Positions 16,706 to 24,106 of a stretch of DNA of 64,000 nt are shown one piece after another. The DNA is taken from positions 62,001 to 126,000 of the forward strand of contig CAWHBN010000005.1 in the NCBI GenBank assembly GCA_963827705.1, written 5' to 3'. The DNA is from JACDAN01 sp963827705 (lineage in GTDB: Bacteria; Actinomycetota; Thermoleophilia; Gaiellales; Gaiellaceae). Positions within the stretch are counted from its first letter, which is position 1; the number at the start of each line of letters is the position of its first letter. The translations under genes were made by a program, and so were the position numbers. Below the pieces are notes generated by a model that worked only from the letters and a program-made list of their open reading frames with translations, had not been told where the DNA came from and made no database searches.

Positions 16706-18249
16706 GTGGGCAAGCGCTGGATCCCCAGCAGACCCTGGAAGATCCAGTCGTCCAGTCGGGCCTGTCGTAGTTGGTCGCCGTAGAGGATCGGGTGCACCCC
16801 TTTCCAGCGCTCCTGCAAGAAGGAGCGTAAGGCGGCGTTTGCGGCATCGGAGTCGAGCCGCTCGACGGCGTGGAGGATTCCGGTCGCCCGGTAGATGCAG
16901 AAGCCGCCTTGGCAAGGGCCCATTCCGAGGCGGAGCGTGCGTCGGATGTCGTCGAGGTTCGCCGTCCGCCGCCGCTTCATCGCCTCCTCGAGCCGCGGCC
17001 GCGTGACCAGCTCGCACTCGCAGATGATCTCCTCCGACTGTGGGACAGGCTCGCGCGCGCGAAGCCGCGAGCCGAGCTCGTAGTAACGGCCGTCCTCTGA
17101 GTCCGGCAGCGGCTCCTCGTGCGTCCGGCAGGGCCGCTCGACCCCGAGCTGAGCGCAGACGGCGTCCACCGCCGCCTCGGCCATGAGCCGGAACGTCGTG
17201 GTCTTGCCGCCGGTAATCGTCACGAAGCCCTCGATGCCGTCTCGCGTGCTGTGGTCGAGGAGTGCGTGCGAGCGGCTCACCTCTCGCGTGTCCTCCACCT
17301 CCTCGGGCGAGAAGAGCGGACGCGCCCCGATCCAGACCCGGAGCGCCCGAGCCTCCCGGAAGCGGGGCACGAGCTTCTCACCCTCGTCGAGCATCTGGTC
17401 GACCTCGGGCTGCGTCACCTCGAGCTCGTCCGGGTCCACGACCCGCATGTCCGTCGTCCCGATCACGCAGACCGTGCGGATCGGGACGAGAATGTCGCCG
17501 TCCGCCGACGGCTTGCAGCGGTTGACCACCGTCTGCACGAGCCGATGGTTCATCGCGATCATGATCCCCTTGCCGGGCACGACGGTCACCCGACAGCCGG
17601 CCAGCTCGGCGATCTCGCCGGCCCACGCTCCCGCCGCATTGACGACGACGTCGGCCTGGATTCGCAGCTCCTCCCCGGTCAGCTCGTTACGAACGAGCGC
17701 GCCGCTGACCCTCTGGCTGTCGCGCTCGAGTCCCAAGAGGCGGTGGTAGAGGAGGATCTGCGCGCCGTGCTCCTGCGCCGAGCGGGCGCAGGTCCAAACG
17801 AGCTTCCAGGGATCGAGGGCGGCGTCCGGGACGATGAAGGCGCGGGAGATGTCGGGATGAAGTCGCGGCTCGCGGCGCAGCGCCTCGGACGCCGCGATCT
17901 CCTCGACCGGGATCCCGGTTGCCCGGCAGCCCTCGAGGAACGCGTCGCCGTAGGTGGGGTCGTCCCACGGCGTGGAGACGAACAGGCCGCCGGTGTCCTC
18001 GATGCAGTCGGCGGCAATCCGCCGAAGGATGACGTTCTCGACGATGCATTCCCTGGCGGCATCGGGGTCCTTGACCGCGTAGCGCCCTCCCGAGTGGAGG
18101 AGGCCGTGATAGCGACCCGTGGTGCCGTCCGCGAGGTCCTTGCGTTCGACCAGGATGGTCTTGAAGCCCCGCATCGCAGCGTCGCGAGCGACACCGACTC
18201 CGGTCGAGCCGCCGCCGATCACGAGCACTTCGGTCTCGAGAGCCGCCAC
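16702..18249 (-). CDS. glpA: Glycerol-3-phosphate dehydrogenase subunit A (with BFD-like Fe-S domain)
   Basis: Catalytic flavoprotein that oxidises glycerol 3-phosphate to dihydroxyacetone phosphate. 515 residues: N-terminal FAD motif VIGGGSTGVGVARDAAMRG, the conserved GTTGRYHGLLHSGGRYAV, substrate-binding VIGTTDMRV and ITGGKTTTFRLMAE, and a C-terminal [2Fe-2S] BFD-like domain with CECE and GPCQGGFC cysteines, which marks GlpA rather than GlpD. Start GTG at 18249, where homology begins; an upstream extension would cross the divergent promoter. Divergent from the FAEG-repeat gene at 18302. Confidence 0.93.
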   Translation of the reverse strand: MAALETEVLVIGGGSTGVGVARDAAMRGFKTILVERKDLADGTTGRYHGLLHSGGRYAVKDPDAARECIVENVILRRIAADCIEDTGGLFVSTPWDDPTYGDAFLEGCRATGIPVEEIAASEALRREPRLHPDISRAFIVPDAALDPWKLVWTCARSAQEHGAQILLYHRLLGLERDSQRVSGALVRNELTGEELRIQADVVVNAAGAWAGEIAELAGCRVTVVPGKGIMIAMNHRLVQTVVNRCKPSADGDILVPIRTVCVIGTTDMRVVDPDELEVTQPEVDQMLDEGEKLVPRFREARALRVWIGARPLFSPEEVEDTREVSRSHALLDHSTRDGIEGFVTITGGKTTTFRLMAEAAVDAVCAQLGVERPCRTHEEPLPDSEDGRYYELGSRLRAREPVPQSEEIICECELVTRPRLEEAMKRRRTANLDDIRRTLRLGMGPCQGGFCIYRATGILHAVERLDSDAANAALRSFLQERWKGVHPILYGDQLRQARLDDWIFQGLLGIQRLPT

Positions 18250-18267
18250 GCTAGAGCGTCCCGGCCG

Positions 18268-18277
18268 AGGGTACACT
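18268..18277. promoter_or_regulatory. Overlapping divergent -10 candidates between glpA and the FAEG gene
   Basis: AGGGTACACT contains TACACT on the plus strand (18272-18277) and TACCCT on the minus strand (18273-18268), sharing a central GTAC. Start codons lie 24 bases to the right and 18 bases to the left. No good -35 is visible on either side. Confidence 0.35.
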
Positions 18278-18301
18278 CGGCGCGTCGACGGAGGAGGCCT
18301 G

Positions 18302-18529
18302 ATGGAGCGGGAAGAGTCCGAGAAGCACGAGCACGAGGGCAGCTTCGCAGAGGGAGTCGAGGAGACCGAGCGCCACGCCGAGGACACGAAGGGCGACTTC
18401 GCGGAAGGCACCGAGGAGCGAGAGCACCGGCACGAGGGCACCTTCGCGGAGGGCGTCGAGGAGACCGAGCACCACGCCGAGGACGAAAAGAAGGGCGACT
18501 TTGCGGAAGGGATCGAGGGAGAGAACTAG
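18302..18529 (+). CDS. Small acidic FAEG-repeat protein
   Basis: 75-residue, highly charged, His/Glu-rich protein with no membrane segment. It is a tandem duplication: two units of about 33 residues, each with two G-[STD]-F-AEG motifs (GSFAEGVEET, GDFAEGTEER, GTFAEGVEET, GDFAEGIEG) separated by HAED. A strong GGAGGAGG lies seven bases before the ATG. No function is known to me; the composition suggests an unstructured or metal-binding peptide. It sits between glpK and glpA on the opposite strand, ending before a shared bidirectional terminator. Confidence 0.75.
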   Translation: MEREESEKHEHEGSFAEGVEETERHAEDTKGDFAEGTEEREHRHEGTFAEGVEETEHHAEDEKKGDFAEGIEGEN

Positions 18530-18534
18530 CGGGA

Positions 18535-18569
18535 GGGAATCCGGCGGCGCCTCCGGCCGCCGGATTCCC
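18535..18569. terminator. Bidirectional terminator between FAEG gene and glpK
   Basis: Perfect 14-bp stem, GGGAATCCGGCGGC (18535-18548) with its complement (18556-18569), around a 7-base loop, between two convergent genes. Downstream T-runs are short, so it may be factor-assisted. Confidence 0.7.
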
Positions 18570-18583
18570 TTCGCGTAGACGTC

Positions 18584-20074
18584 CTACTCCAACCAGTCGA
18601 AGGTCCGCGTCACGGCCTTCTTCCAGTAGCCGTACTCCTTTTCCCGCTCGTCCGCATCCATCTGGGGTTGCCACTCCTTGTCCTTGCCCCAGTTGGCGCG
18701 AAGGTCTTCGACCTCCGACCAGAAGCCGGTCGCGAGGCCGGCGGCGTAGGCCGCCCCGAGCGACGTCGTCTCGGCGACAGTTGGCCTGATCACCGGAACG
18801 TCGAGCACGTCGGCCTGGAATTGCATCAGCAGCTCGTTGTAGACCATTCCGCCGTCGACCTTGAGCGAGGTGAGGTCGACGCCCGAGTCGGCGTTCATCG
18901 CATCCACGACCTCCCGGCTTTGCCAAGCCGTGGCCTCGAGCGTGGCCCGGGCCAGGTGTCCCTTGTTGACGTACCGGGTCAGGCCGGCGATGACGCCCCG
19001 AGCCTCGCCCCGCCAGTAGGGGGCGAAGAGGCCCGAGAAGGCGGGGACGAAGTAGACCCCGCCGTTGTCCTCGACCGTCTTCGCCAGCTCCTCGACCTCG
19101 GGCGCCTCCTTGATGAGGCCGAGGTTGTCCCGCAGCCACTGCACGAGCGCCCCTGTGATCGCGATCGCGCCTTCCAGGCAGTAGACGGCAGGCTGGTCGC
19201 CGATCTTGTAGGCGAGCGTCGTCAGCAGTCCGCTCTTCGACTGGACGGCTTCGTTGCCCGTGTTGAGGAGCAGGAAGTTACCCGTCCCGTAGGTGTTCTT
19301 GGCCTCGCCGACGGCGAAGCAGGTCTGGCCGAAGAGCGCAGCCTGCTGGTCGCCGAGGTCACCGGCAACCGGAATTCCGGCCAGGTCGCCCTTCGCCTCG
19401 CCGTAGACCTCGCTCGAAGCCCGGATCTGGGGCAGCATCGCACGAGGGACGCCGAGGGTGCCGAGAATCTCGTCGTCCCAGTCGAGCGTCTCGAGATTCA
19501 TCATCATCGTCCGGCTGGCGTTGGTCACGTCGGTCACGTGGACGCCGCCGTCCGATCCGCCGGTGAGCTGCCAGATCACCCAGGTGTCGATGTTCCCGAA
19601 CACCACTTCGCCGCTCTCGGCCTTGGCGCGGACGCCGTCGACGTTGTCGAGGATCCACTTGATCTTCGGACCGGAGAAGTACGTGGCGATCGGGAGGCCT
19701 GTCTTGGCCCGGAACCGGTCCTGGCCACCGTCGGCGGACAGGTCGTTGCAGATTTGGTCCGTACGCGTGTCCTGCCACACGATCGCGTTGTGGACCGGTT
19801 GCCCGGTGGAGCGGTCCCAGACGACGGTCGTCTCGCGTTGGTTGGTCACGCCGACCGCGGCAAGGTCGGAGAGCTGGATCTTGCCGAGGCCCGCCTTGAC
19901 CATCTCCTGCGTGCGCTCCCAGATCTCCAGCGCGTCGTGCTCGACCCATCCGGGCTTCGGATAGATCTGCTCGTGCTCCTTCTGGTCGACCGAGACGATC
20001 TGCCCGCCGTGGTCGAAGACCATGAAGCGGGTGCTGGTCGTTCCCTGGTCAATCGCTCCTGCGTATTGCGCCAT
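18584..20074 (-). CDS. glpK: Glycerol kinase
   Basis: Phosphorylates glycerol to glycerol 3-phosphate. 496 residues, the usual length. Seen: YAGAIDQGTTSTRFMVFD at the N-terminus (FGGY kinase phosphate loop), GVTNQRETTVVWD, FSGPKIKWILDN, the DLGDQQAALFGQ and TYGTGNFLLLN adenosine-site stretches, GGVYFVPAFSGLFAPYW, and VDGGMVYNELLMQFQADVL. Most residues of the glycerol pocket (Arg, Glu, Tyr, Asp) are conserved. Follows dhaL by 12 bases in the glpF-dhaK-dhaL-glpK unit. Confidence 0.97.
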   Translation of the reverse strand: MAQYAGAIDQGTTSTRFMVFDHGGQIVSVDQKEHEQIYPKPGWVEHDALEIWERTQEMVKAGLGKIQLSDLAAVGVTNQRETTVVWDRSTGQPVHNAIVWQDTRTDQICNDLSADGGQDRFRAKTGLPIATYFSGPKIKWILDNVDGVRAKAESGEVVFGNIDTWVIWQLTGGSDGGVHVTDVTNASRTMMMNLETLDWDDEILGTLGVPRAMLPQIRASSEVYGEAKGDLAGIPVAGDLGDQQAALFGQTCFAVGEAKNTYGTGNFLLLNTGNEAVQSKSGLLTTLAYKIGDQPAVYCLEGAIAITGALVQWLRDNLGLIKEAPEVEELAKTVEDNGGVYFVPAFSGLFAPYWRGEARGVIAGLTRYVNKGHLARATLEATAWQSREVVDAMNADSGVDLTSLKVDGGMVYNELLMQFQADVLDVPVIRPTVAETTSLGAAYAAGLATGFWSEVEDLRANWGKDKEWQPQMDADEREKEYGYWKKAVTRTFDWLE

Positions 20075-20086
20075 CCACTACACCTC

Positions 20087-20752
20087 CTAATTGATCGTCA
20101 CTCGGCCGGCGGCCCACGTCTCGGCGGCGGTCTTGAGCAGCAGTTGGGACGACGTCGCGCCCGGGTCCTGGTGCCCGGCGCTTCGCTCGCCGAGGTAGCT
20201 TGCGCGTCCCTTCCTGGCAACGAGCGGGGTGGTCGCGAGCATCCCCTCCTCCGCCGCCTCGGCCGATCTCCTGAGTGCCTCCTCGAAAGAGGCGCCCTCG
20301 GCCAGCGCCGCCGAGAAGGTATCCCTGGCCGGGATCAGGGCGTCGACCATCGTCTTGTCGCCCGGCTCCGCCTTCCCTCGCATTTGCACGCCTTTCACCG
20401 CCGCGTCGAGCGCCGCGGCCCAGTCCTCCGGCTCGAGCTCGCTCTTGCCGGCGGTCGCGACGCCCATCTGGAGGAACAAGGTCCCGTAGAGCGGCCCTGC
20501 GGCGCCTCCGACCGTCGAGACGAGTGTCATGCCGACGGTCTTGAGCATGGCGCCGATGTCGTCTTCCTCCACCCCCTCCAGCTTGGCGAGGACCGCCTTC
20601 ATCCCGCGGTCCATGTTCGTGCCATGGTCGGCATCGCCGATTGCCGAGTCGAGCCGTATCAAGTAGTCCTTGTTGTCGGCGACAGTCGACGCGAACGCCC
20701 CGACCCAGTCGAGAACCTGGGCGTACGAGACGGTCACGTCGACTGCCTCCAT
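20087..20752 (-). CDS. dhaL: Dihydroxyacetone kinase subunit DhaL (ADP-binding)
   Basis: DhaL holds ADP, which is rephosphorylated by DhaM, and passes phosphate to dihydroxyacetone on DhaK. 221 residues with the metal-binding motif SAIGDADHGTNMDRGM, the GGAAGPLYGTLF nucleotide loop, and the C-terminal GRASYLGERSAGHQDPGA signature. Start ATG at 20752; the longer frame upstream runs into dhaK. Lies 7 bases after dhaK. Confidence 0.95.
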   Translation of the reverse strand: MEAVDVTVSYAQVLDWVGAFASTVADNKDYLIRLDSAIGDADHGTNMDRGMKAVLAKLEGVEEDDIGAMLKTVGMTLVSTVGGAAGPLYGTLFLQMGVATAGKSELEPEDWAAALDAAVKGVQMRGKAEPGDKTMVDALIPARDTFSAALAEGASFEEALRRSAEAAEEGMLATTPLVARKGRASYLGERSAGHQDPGATSSQLLLKTAAETWAAGRVTIN

Positions 20753-20759
20753 GGCACTT

Positions 20760-21761
20760 CTAGGCACGCCACCGCAAGCCGGGTGTATGGACGGGGGCGT
20801 CCCAGAGCTGTGTGAGCTCATCGTCGAGCTTGAGCAGGGTGATCGAGCACCCGGCCATCTCGAGCGACGTGATGTACGCCCCGATCAGGTTCCGCGTGAT
20901 CTTGATCCCCCGCCCGTCGAGCAGCTTGTTGAGCTCGTTGTAGACGACGTAGAGCTCGATCAGCGGCGTTCCGCCCATGCCGTTCACGAACGCGAGCACC
21001 TCGTCGCCCTCTTCGAATGGGAGGTCGTCGATCACCGGCGTCGCCAGGCTCTCGACGATGTCCTTGGCGGGGGCGAGCTTTCGCCGCTCCCGGCCCGGCT
21101 CGCCGTGAATGCCGATACCGATCTCCATCTCGTCGTCGCCGAGCTCGAAGGTCGGCGTGCCGGCCGACGGGACGATGCACGACGTCAGCGCCATCCCCAT
21201 GCTGCGGCCGTTCGCGTTCACCTTGCGGCAGAGGTCGGCGACCTGCTGCAGCGACTGCTTCTCCTCCGCGGCCGCTCCGCAGATCTTCTCGGCGAGAACG
21301 GTCGCGCCGACGCCGCGCCGTCCGGCCGTGTAGAGGCTGTCCTGCACGGCGACGTCGTCGTCGATCACGACCGCCTCCACCTCGATCCCCTCGCCGCGGG
21401 CGAGCTCGGCGGCCATGTCGAAGTTCATGACGTCGCCGGTGTAGTTCTTGACGATGTGCACCACGCCGGCGCCGCCGTTGACGGCCTTCGTCGCCTCGAT
21501 CATCTGATCCGGCGTCGGTGACGTGAAGACCTCGCCCGGACAGGCGGCATCGAGCATGCCCATGCCGACGAAGCCGCCGTGCATCGGCTCATGCCCCGAG
21601 CCGCCCCCCGAGACGAGGGCGACCTTGCCCTGCACCGGAGCATCCGCTCGAACGATGTAGTCGGGCCCGACGTTCACCTTCAGCAGGTCGGGATGCGCGG
21701 CGGCCATCCCCTGCAGCGACTCGGTGACGATGTCTTCGGGCTTGTTGATGAGCTTTTTCAC
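20760..21761 (-). CDS. dhaK: Dihydroxyacetone kinase subunit DhaK (substrate-binding)
   Basis: 333-residue substrate-binding subunit. The hemiaminal-forming His is in the motif GIGIHGEPG; VSGGGSGHEPMHGGFVG and VKNYTGDVMNFDMAAE are also family hallmarks. The separate DhaK and DhaL genes plus a PTS-type DhaM indicate the PEP-dependent, not ATP-dependent, form of the kinase. The start is GTG at 21761 with an AAGGGGG somewhat far upstream. Confidence 0.95.
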   Translation of the reverse strand: MKKLINKPEDIVTESLQGMAAAHPDLLKVNVGPDYIVRADAPVQGKVALVSGGGSGHEPMHGGFVGMGMLDAACPGEVFTSPTPDQMIEATKAVNGGAGVVHIVKNYTGDVMNFDMAAELARGEGIEVEAVVIDDDVAVQDSLYTAGRRGVGATVLAEKICGAAAEEKQSLQQVADLCRKVNANGRSMGMALTSCIVPSAGTPTFELGDDEMEIGIGIHGEPGRERRKLAPAKDIVESLATPVIDDLPFEEGDEVLAFVNGMGGTPLIELYVVYNELNKLLDGRGIKITRNLIGAYITSLEMAGCSITLLKLDDELTQLWDAPVHTPGLRWRA

Positions 21762-21777
21762 GCTTGGCTCACCCCCT

Positions 21778-22584
21778 TCAGGTCAGGATTCCGGTCAACC
21801 TGTCGAGGACCTCGAGGTTGCCCGTGCCGGGCGCCACAAGCGCCTGGTAGGTGACGGCCCCGAGCGTCCCGCCGATGAGCGGCCCCACCACGGGGATCCA
21901 GGAGTAGCTCCAATCCGAGTCACGCTTGCCCGGAATCGGAAGCAAGGCGTGTGCGATGCGCGGCGAGAGGTCGCGCGCCGGATTGATCGCGTACCCGGTC
22001 GGCCCGCCGAGCGAGAGTCCGATCGCGAACACGAGCAGGCCGATCAGCAGCGGCACGAGGGCTCCGCCGAGAGCCGTCGCCAGCACTGCTTCCCCGATGC
22101 CGCCCGAGACGTTCGCGGTGAAGTGCCCGACGATCGCGAGCACGCCGAAGAGCAGCATGAACGTCCCGATGATCTCGGTCAGCAGGTTCGCAGCGGTACT
22201 CCGGATCGCCGGGGCGGTCGAGAAGACGGCGAGCTTAAGGCCCGGGTCCTCCGTCGGTCGCCAGTGCGGCAGGTAGGCGAGGTAGACCAGGATCGCGCCG
22301 AGGAAGGCCCCGGCGAACTCCCCTGCCAGGTAGCTGGGCACATCGTCCCACGGCGTGATGTCCGTGACGGCGAAGCCGATCGTCACAGCCGGATTGAGGT
22401 GCGCGCCGCTGAACTGGCCGACGGCATAGACGGCCACCGCGACAGCCATACCCCATCCGAATGTGATCACGATCCAGCCTGCGTTCTCGGCCTTCGAGTG
22501 CGCAAGGAGGACTCCAGCAACCACTCCATCTCCAAGCACGATCAGGATCGCAGTCCCGACTAGTTCGGAAGTGAAGATGTCCAT
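21778..22584 (-). CDS. glpF: Glycerol uptake facilitator (aquaglyceroporin)
   Basis: 268-residue MIP-family channel with six membrane helices and both NPA boxes: SGAHLNPAVTIG and YAINPARDLSPR. The Asp after the second NPAR is typical of glycerol-conducting members rather than water-only aquaporins. A purine-rich AAGGGGG precedes the ATG. First gene of the glycerol uptake unit, with its own promoter region. Confidence 0.95.
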   Translation of the reverse strand: MDIFTSELVGTAILIVLGDGVVAGVLLAHSKAENAGWIVITFGWGMAVAVAVYAVGQFSGAHLNPAVTIGFAVTDITPWDDVPSYLAGEFAGAFLGAILVYLAYLPHWRPTEDPGLKLAVFSTAPAIRSTAANLLTEIIGTFMLLFGVLAIVGHFTANVSGGIGEAVLATALGGALVPLLIGLLVFAIGLSLGGPTGYAINPARDLSPRIAHALLPIPGKRDSDWSYSWIPVVGPLIGGTLGAVTYQALVAPGTGNLEVLDRLTGILT

Positions 22585-22607
22585 AACACCCCCTTCTAGA
22601 TAAAGAG

Positions 22608-22645
22608 TGCGCGAGGAAGATCTCGCACCCGGGCGAAGATGTCAA
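22608..22645 (-). promoter_or_regulatory. glpF promoter with overlapping inverted repeat
   Basis: On the minus strand TTGACA (22645-22640) is followed after 17 bases by GATCTT (22622-22617). An inverted repeat, GTGC..GAG-GAAGAT-CTCGCAC (plus-strand 22608-22629), covers the -10 and is well placed for a repressor. The -35 is perfect; the -10 is weak. Confidence 0.45.
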
Positions 22646-22676
22646 TGCTGAGAACGCGACCCGGCGCGCTCCGCGC

Positions 22677-23138
22677 TCAGAGGCGCGAGACGTCCACGGC
22701 GTACCGGTCGCGAAGCTCCCTCGCGATGTCGTCGTCGCCGCCGATCAGGAACAGCTCGTACGGGTAGGCGTACTGGGCTCGGAAGCCCTGCTCCCGGGCA
22801 AGAATCCTGCCCCAGAGCGAGACGCTGCCCAGGGCGATCGGGCGCCCCTGCCTGACCGGCGGAAGCTCCCGGTATTCACGCCCGTAGTGCTGGCGAATGC
22901 CCGTGTAGCGCCGCAGGAGATCTTCCGCGAGCGCTCGTGTCCTGAAGGCGTAGATGCCGCATTCGTGGTCGCCGACAGGAGCAGCGTCGCGATGCAGCGC
23001 GCAGCTCGCCTCCAATCGCCCCCTTGGAGGCCAGCTCACGTGGTGCCAGGTGAACGACTCCAGGCGGTACTCGTCGACGTGGAGGCGGACATGCCAGAGC
23101 CGCCAACCGACGATGGGCTCGGTTGAGAGTTGGCTCAC
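22677..23138 (-). CDS. Uncharacterised actinobacterial protein with CGIYA motif
   Basis: 153 residues, no signal or membrane segment. It begins EPIVGWRLWHVR, contains a Trp-rich first half (SFTWHHVSWPP, EASCALHRDAAPVGDHECGIYAFR) and ends with ALGSVSLWGRILAREQGFRAQYAYP. This GWR-W..C-CGIYA pattern recurs in small proteins of unknown role in actinobacteria. The GTG start overlaps the stop of a tiny upstream gene (GTGA), so they are co-translated. Confidence 0.65.
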   Translation of the reverse strand: MSQLSTEPIVGWRLWHVRLHVDEYRLESFTWHHVSWPPRGRLEASCALHRDAAPVGDHECGIYAFRTRALAEDLLRRYTGIRQHYGREYRELPPVRQGRPIALGSVSLWGRILAREQGFRAQYAYPYELFLIGGDDDIARELRDRYAVDVSRL

Positions 23139-23248
23139 GCCGGTACCGGTTCCTCAACAGGCTCCTCGATCGGTGCGGGGTCCGGGAGTGGTTCTTCGAG
23201 GGGCGCGATCTCAATCTCTCGCTCTGTCTCCGGGAGGCCGATATCCAT
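23135..23248 (-). CDS. 37-residue acidic proline-rich peptide gene
   Basis: A short frame with ATG at 23248, AAAGGAG six bases upstream, and a TGA overlapping the GTG of the next gene. The peptide is dominated by Glu and Pro (EIAPLEEPLPDPAPIEEP) and probably disordered. The strong ribosome binding site plus the coupled overlap make it a convincing gene despite its size. No known function; probably a partner of the CGIYA protein. Confidence 0.65.
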   Translation of the reverse strand: MDIGLPETEREIEIAPLEEPLPDPAPIEEPVEEPVPA

Positions 23249-23377
23249 CGCCGGCTCCTTTCTCTCGCGTGGAACGGCGTGCCACACACCGTAAAGAGCA
23301 GATCGGCCGGACAGGACCGCAGGAAAGACTCCCTTTCGGGCTCCGCGGGAGGGCGGACAGCGTTAGCCTCGGGGAGG

Positions 23378-24076
23378 ATGGCCAGGCGATTGCCGCTTCC
23401 CGGTACAGCAGCAGGCCGACCGGCTCCGTCGGCCTGGAACCTCCGGCGACGAGCCGCCGCCTGGTTGCTCGTTCTGGTGGCTCGGACGATCACGAAGAAG
23501 TCCGTTCGCTTCCTCGACCGCATCGAGGACTCTCGCCAGCGGATCTTCTTCGCGAATCACTCCAGTCACCTCGACTTCATCCTCATCTGGTCCTCCCTGC
23601 CGCGCCACGTGCGGGAACGGACGCGACCCGTCGCCCGACGTGACTACTGGCAGAGCAGCCGGTTCCGCCGTTACTACGTCGGGAAGGTCTTCAATGCGGT
23701 CCTCATCGACCGTGCGCTGCTCGACGGCGACACCGCTGCGGACCGCGTCGACCGACGCGGCAACGAGGCCGTCGAACAGATGGTGCAAGGGCTCGGCGAC
23801 GAGTACTCGCTGATCCTGTTCCCCGAGGGCACGAGGGGCTCTGGCGAATCGATTGGACAGTTCCGCAGTGGTCTCTACTACCTCTGTCGCGCGCGCCCTG
23901 ATGTGGAGCTCGTTCCCGTACGGATTCAGGGCGCCCACAAGGTCCTCCCGAAAGGCCGGACCATTCCGCGCCCGCAAGAGAGCGACTTGACCTTCGGCGC
24001 ATCCATGCGATTCGAGCCGGGCGAGACGAGAAGGGCGTTCAGCGAACGGATGCAGTCGGCTCTGCGCAGGCTCTAG
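23378..24076 (+). CDS. 1-acyl-sn-glycerol-3-phosphate acyltransferase family protein
   Basis: 232-residue PlsC-like acyltransferase. Block I is ANHSSHLDFIL (NHxxxxD), block III is FPEGTRGSGES; a hydrophobic helix precedes them (AAAWLLVLVARTI). A first-half RRDYWQSSRFRRYYVGKVFNAVLIDR stretch resembles LpxA/lysophospholipid acyltransferases with an unusual acceptor region. Start ATG at 23378, with TAGCCT eight bases upstream; a longer frame from 23123 runs through the opposite-strand genes and is not credible. Confidence 0.82.
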   Translation: MARRLPLPGTAAGRPAPSAWNLRRRAAAWLLVLVARTITKKSVRFLDRIEDSRQRIFFANHSSHLDFILIWSSLPRHVRERTRPVARRDYWQSSRFRRYYVGKVFNAVLIDRALLDGDTAADRVDRRGNEAVEQMVQGLGDEYSLILFPEGTRGSGESIGQFRSGLYYLCRARPDVELVPVRIQGAHKVLPKGRTIPRPQESDLTFGASMRFEPGETRRAFSERMQSALRRL

Positions 24077-24106
24077 CGTCCTCCCGCCTGGCCGCGATCG
24101 CGGCCC

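Noticed and set aside
17119..18789. 556-codon plus-strand frame opposite glpA
   Set aside because: Shadow frame; it also runs through the FAEG gene in a different frame.
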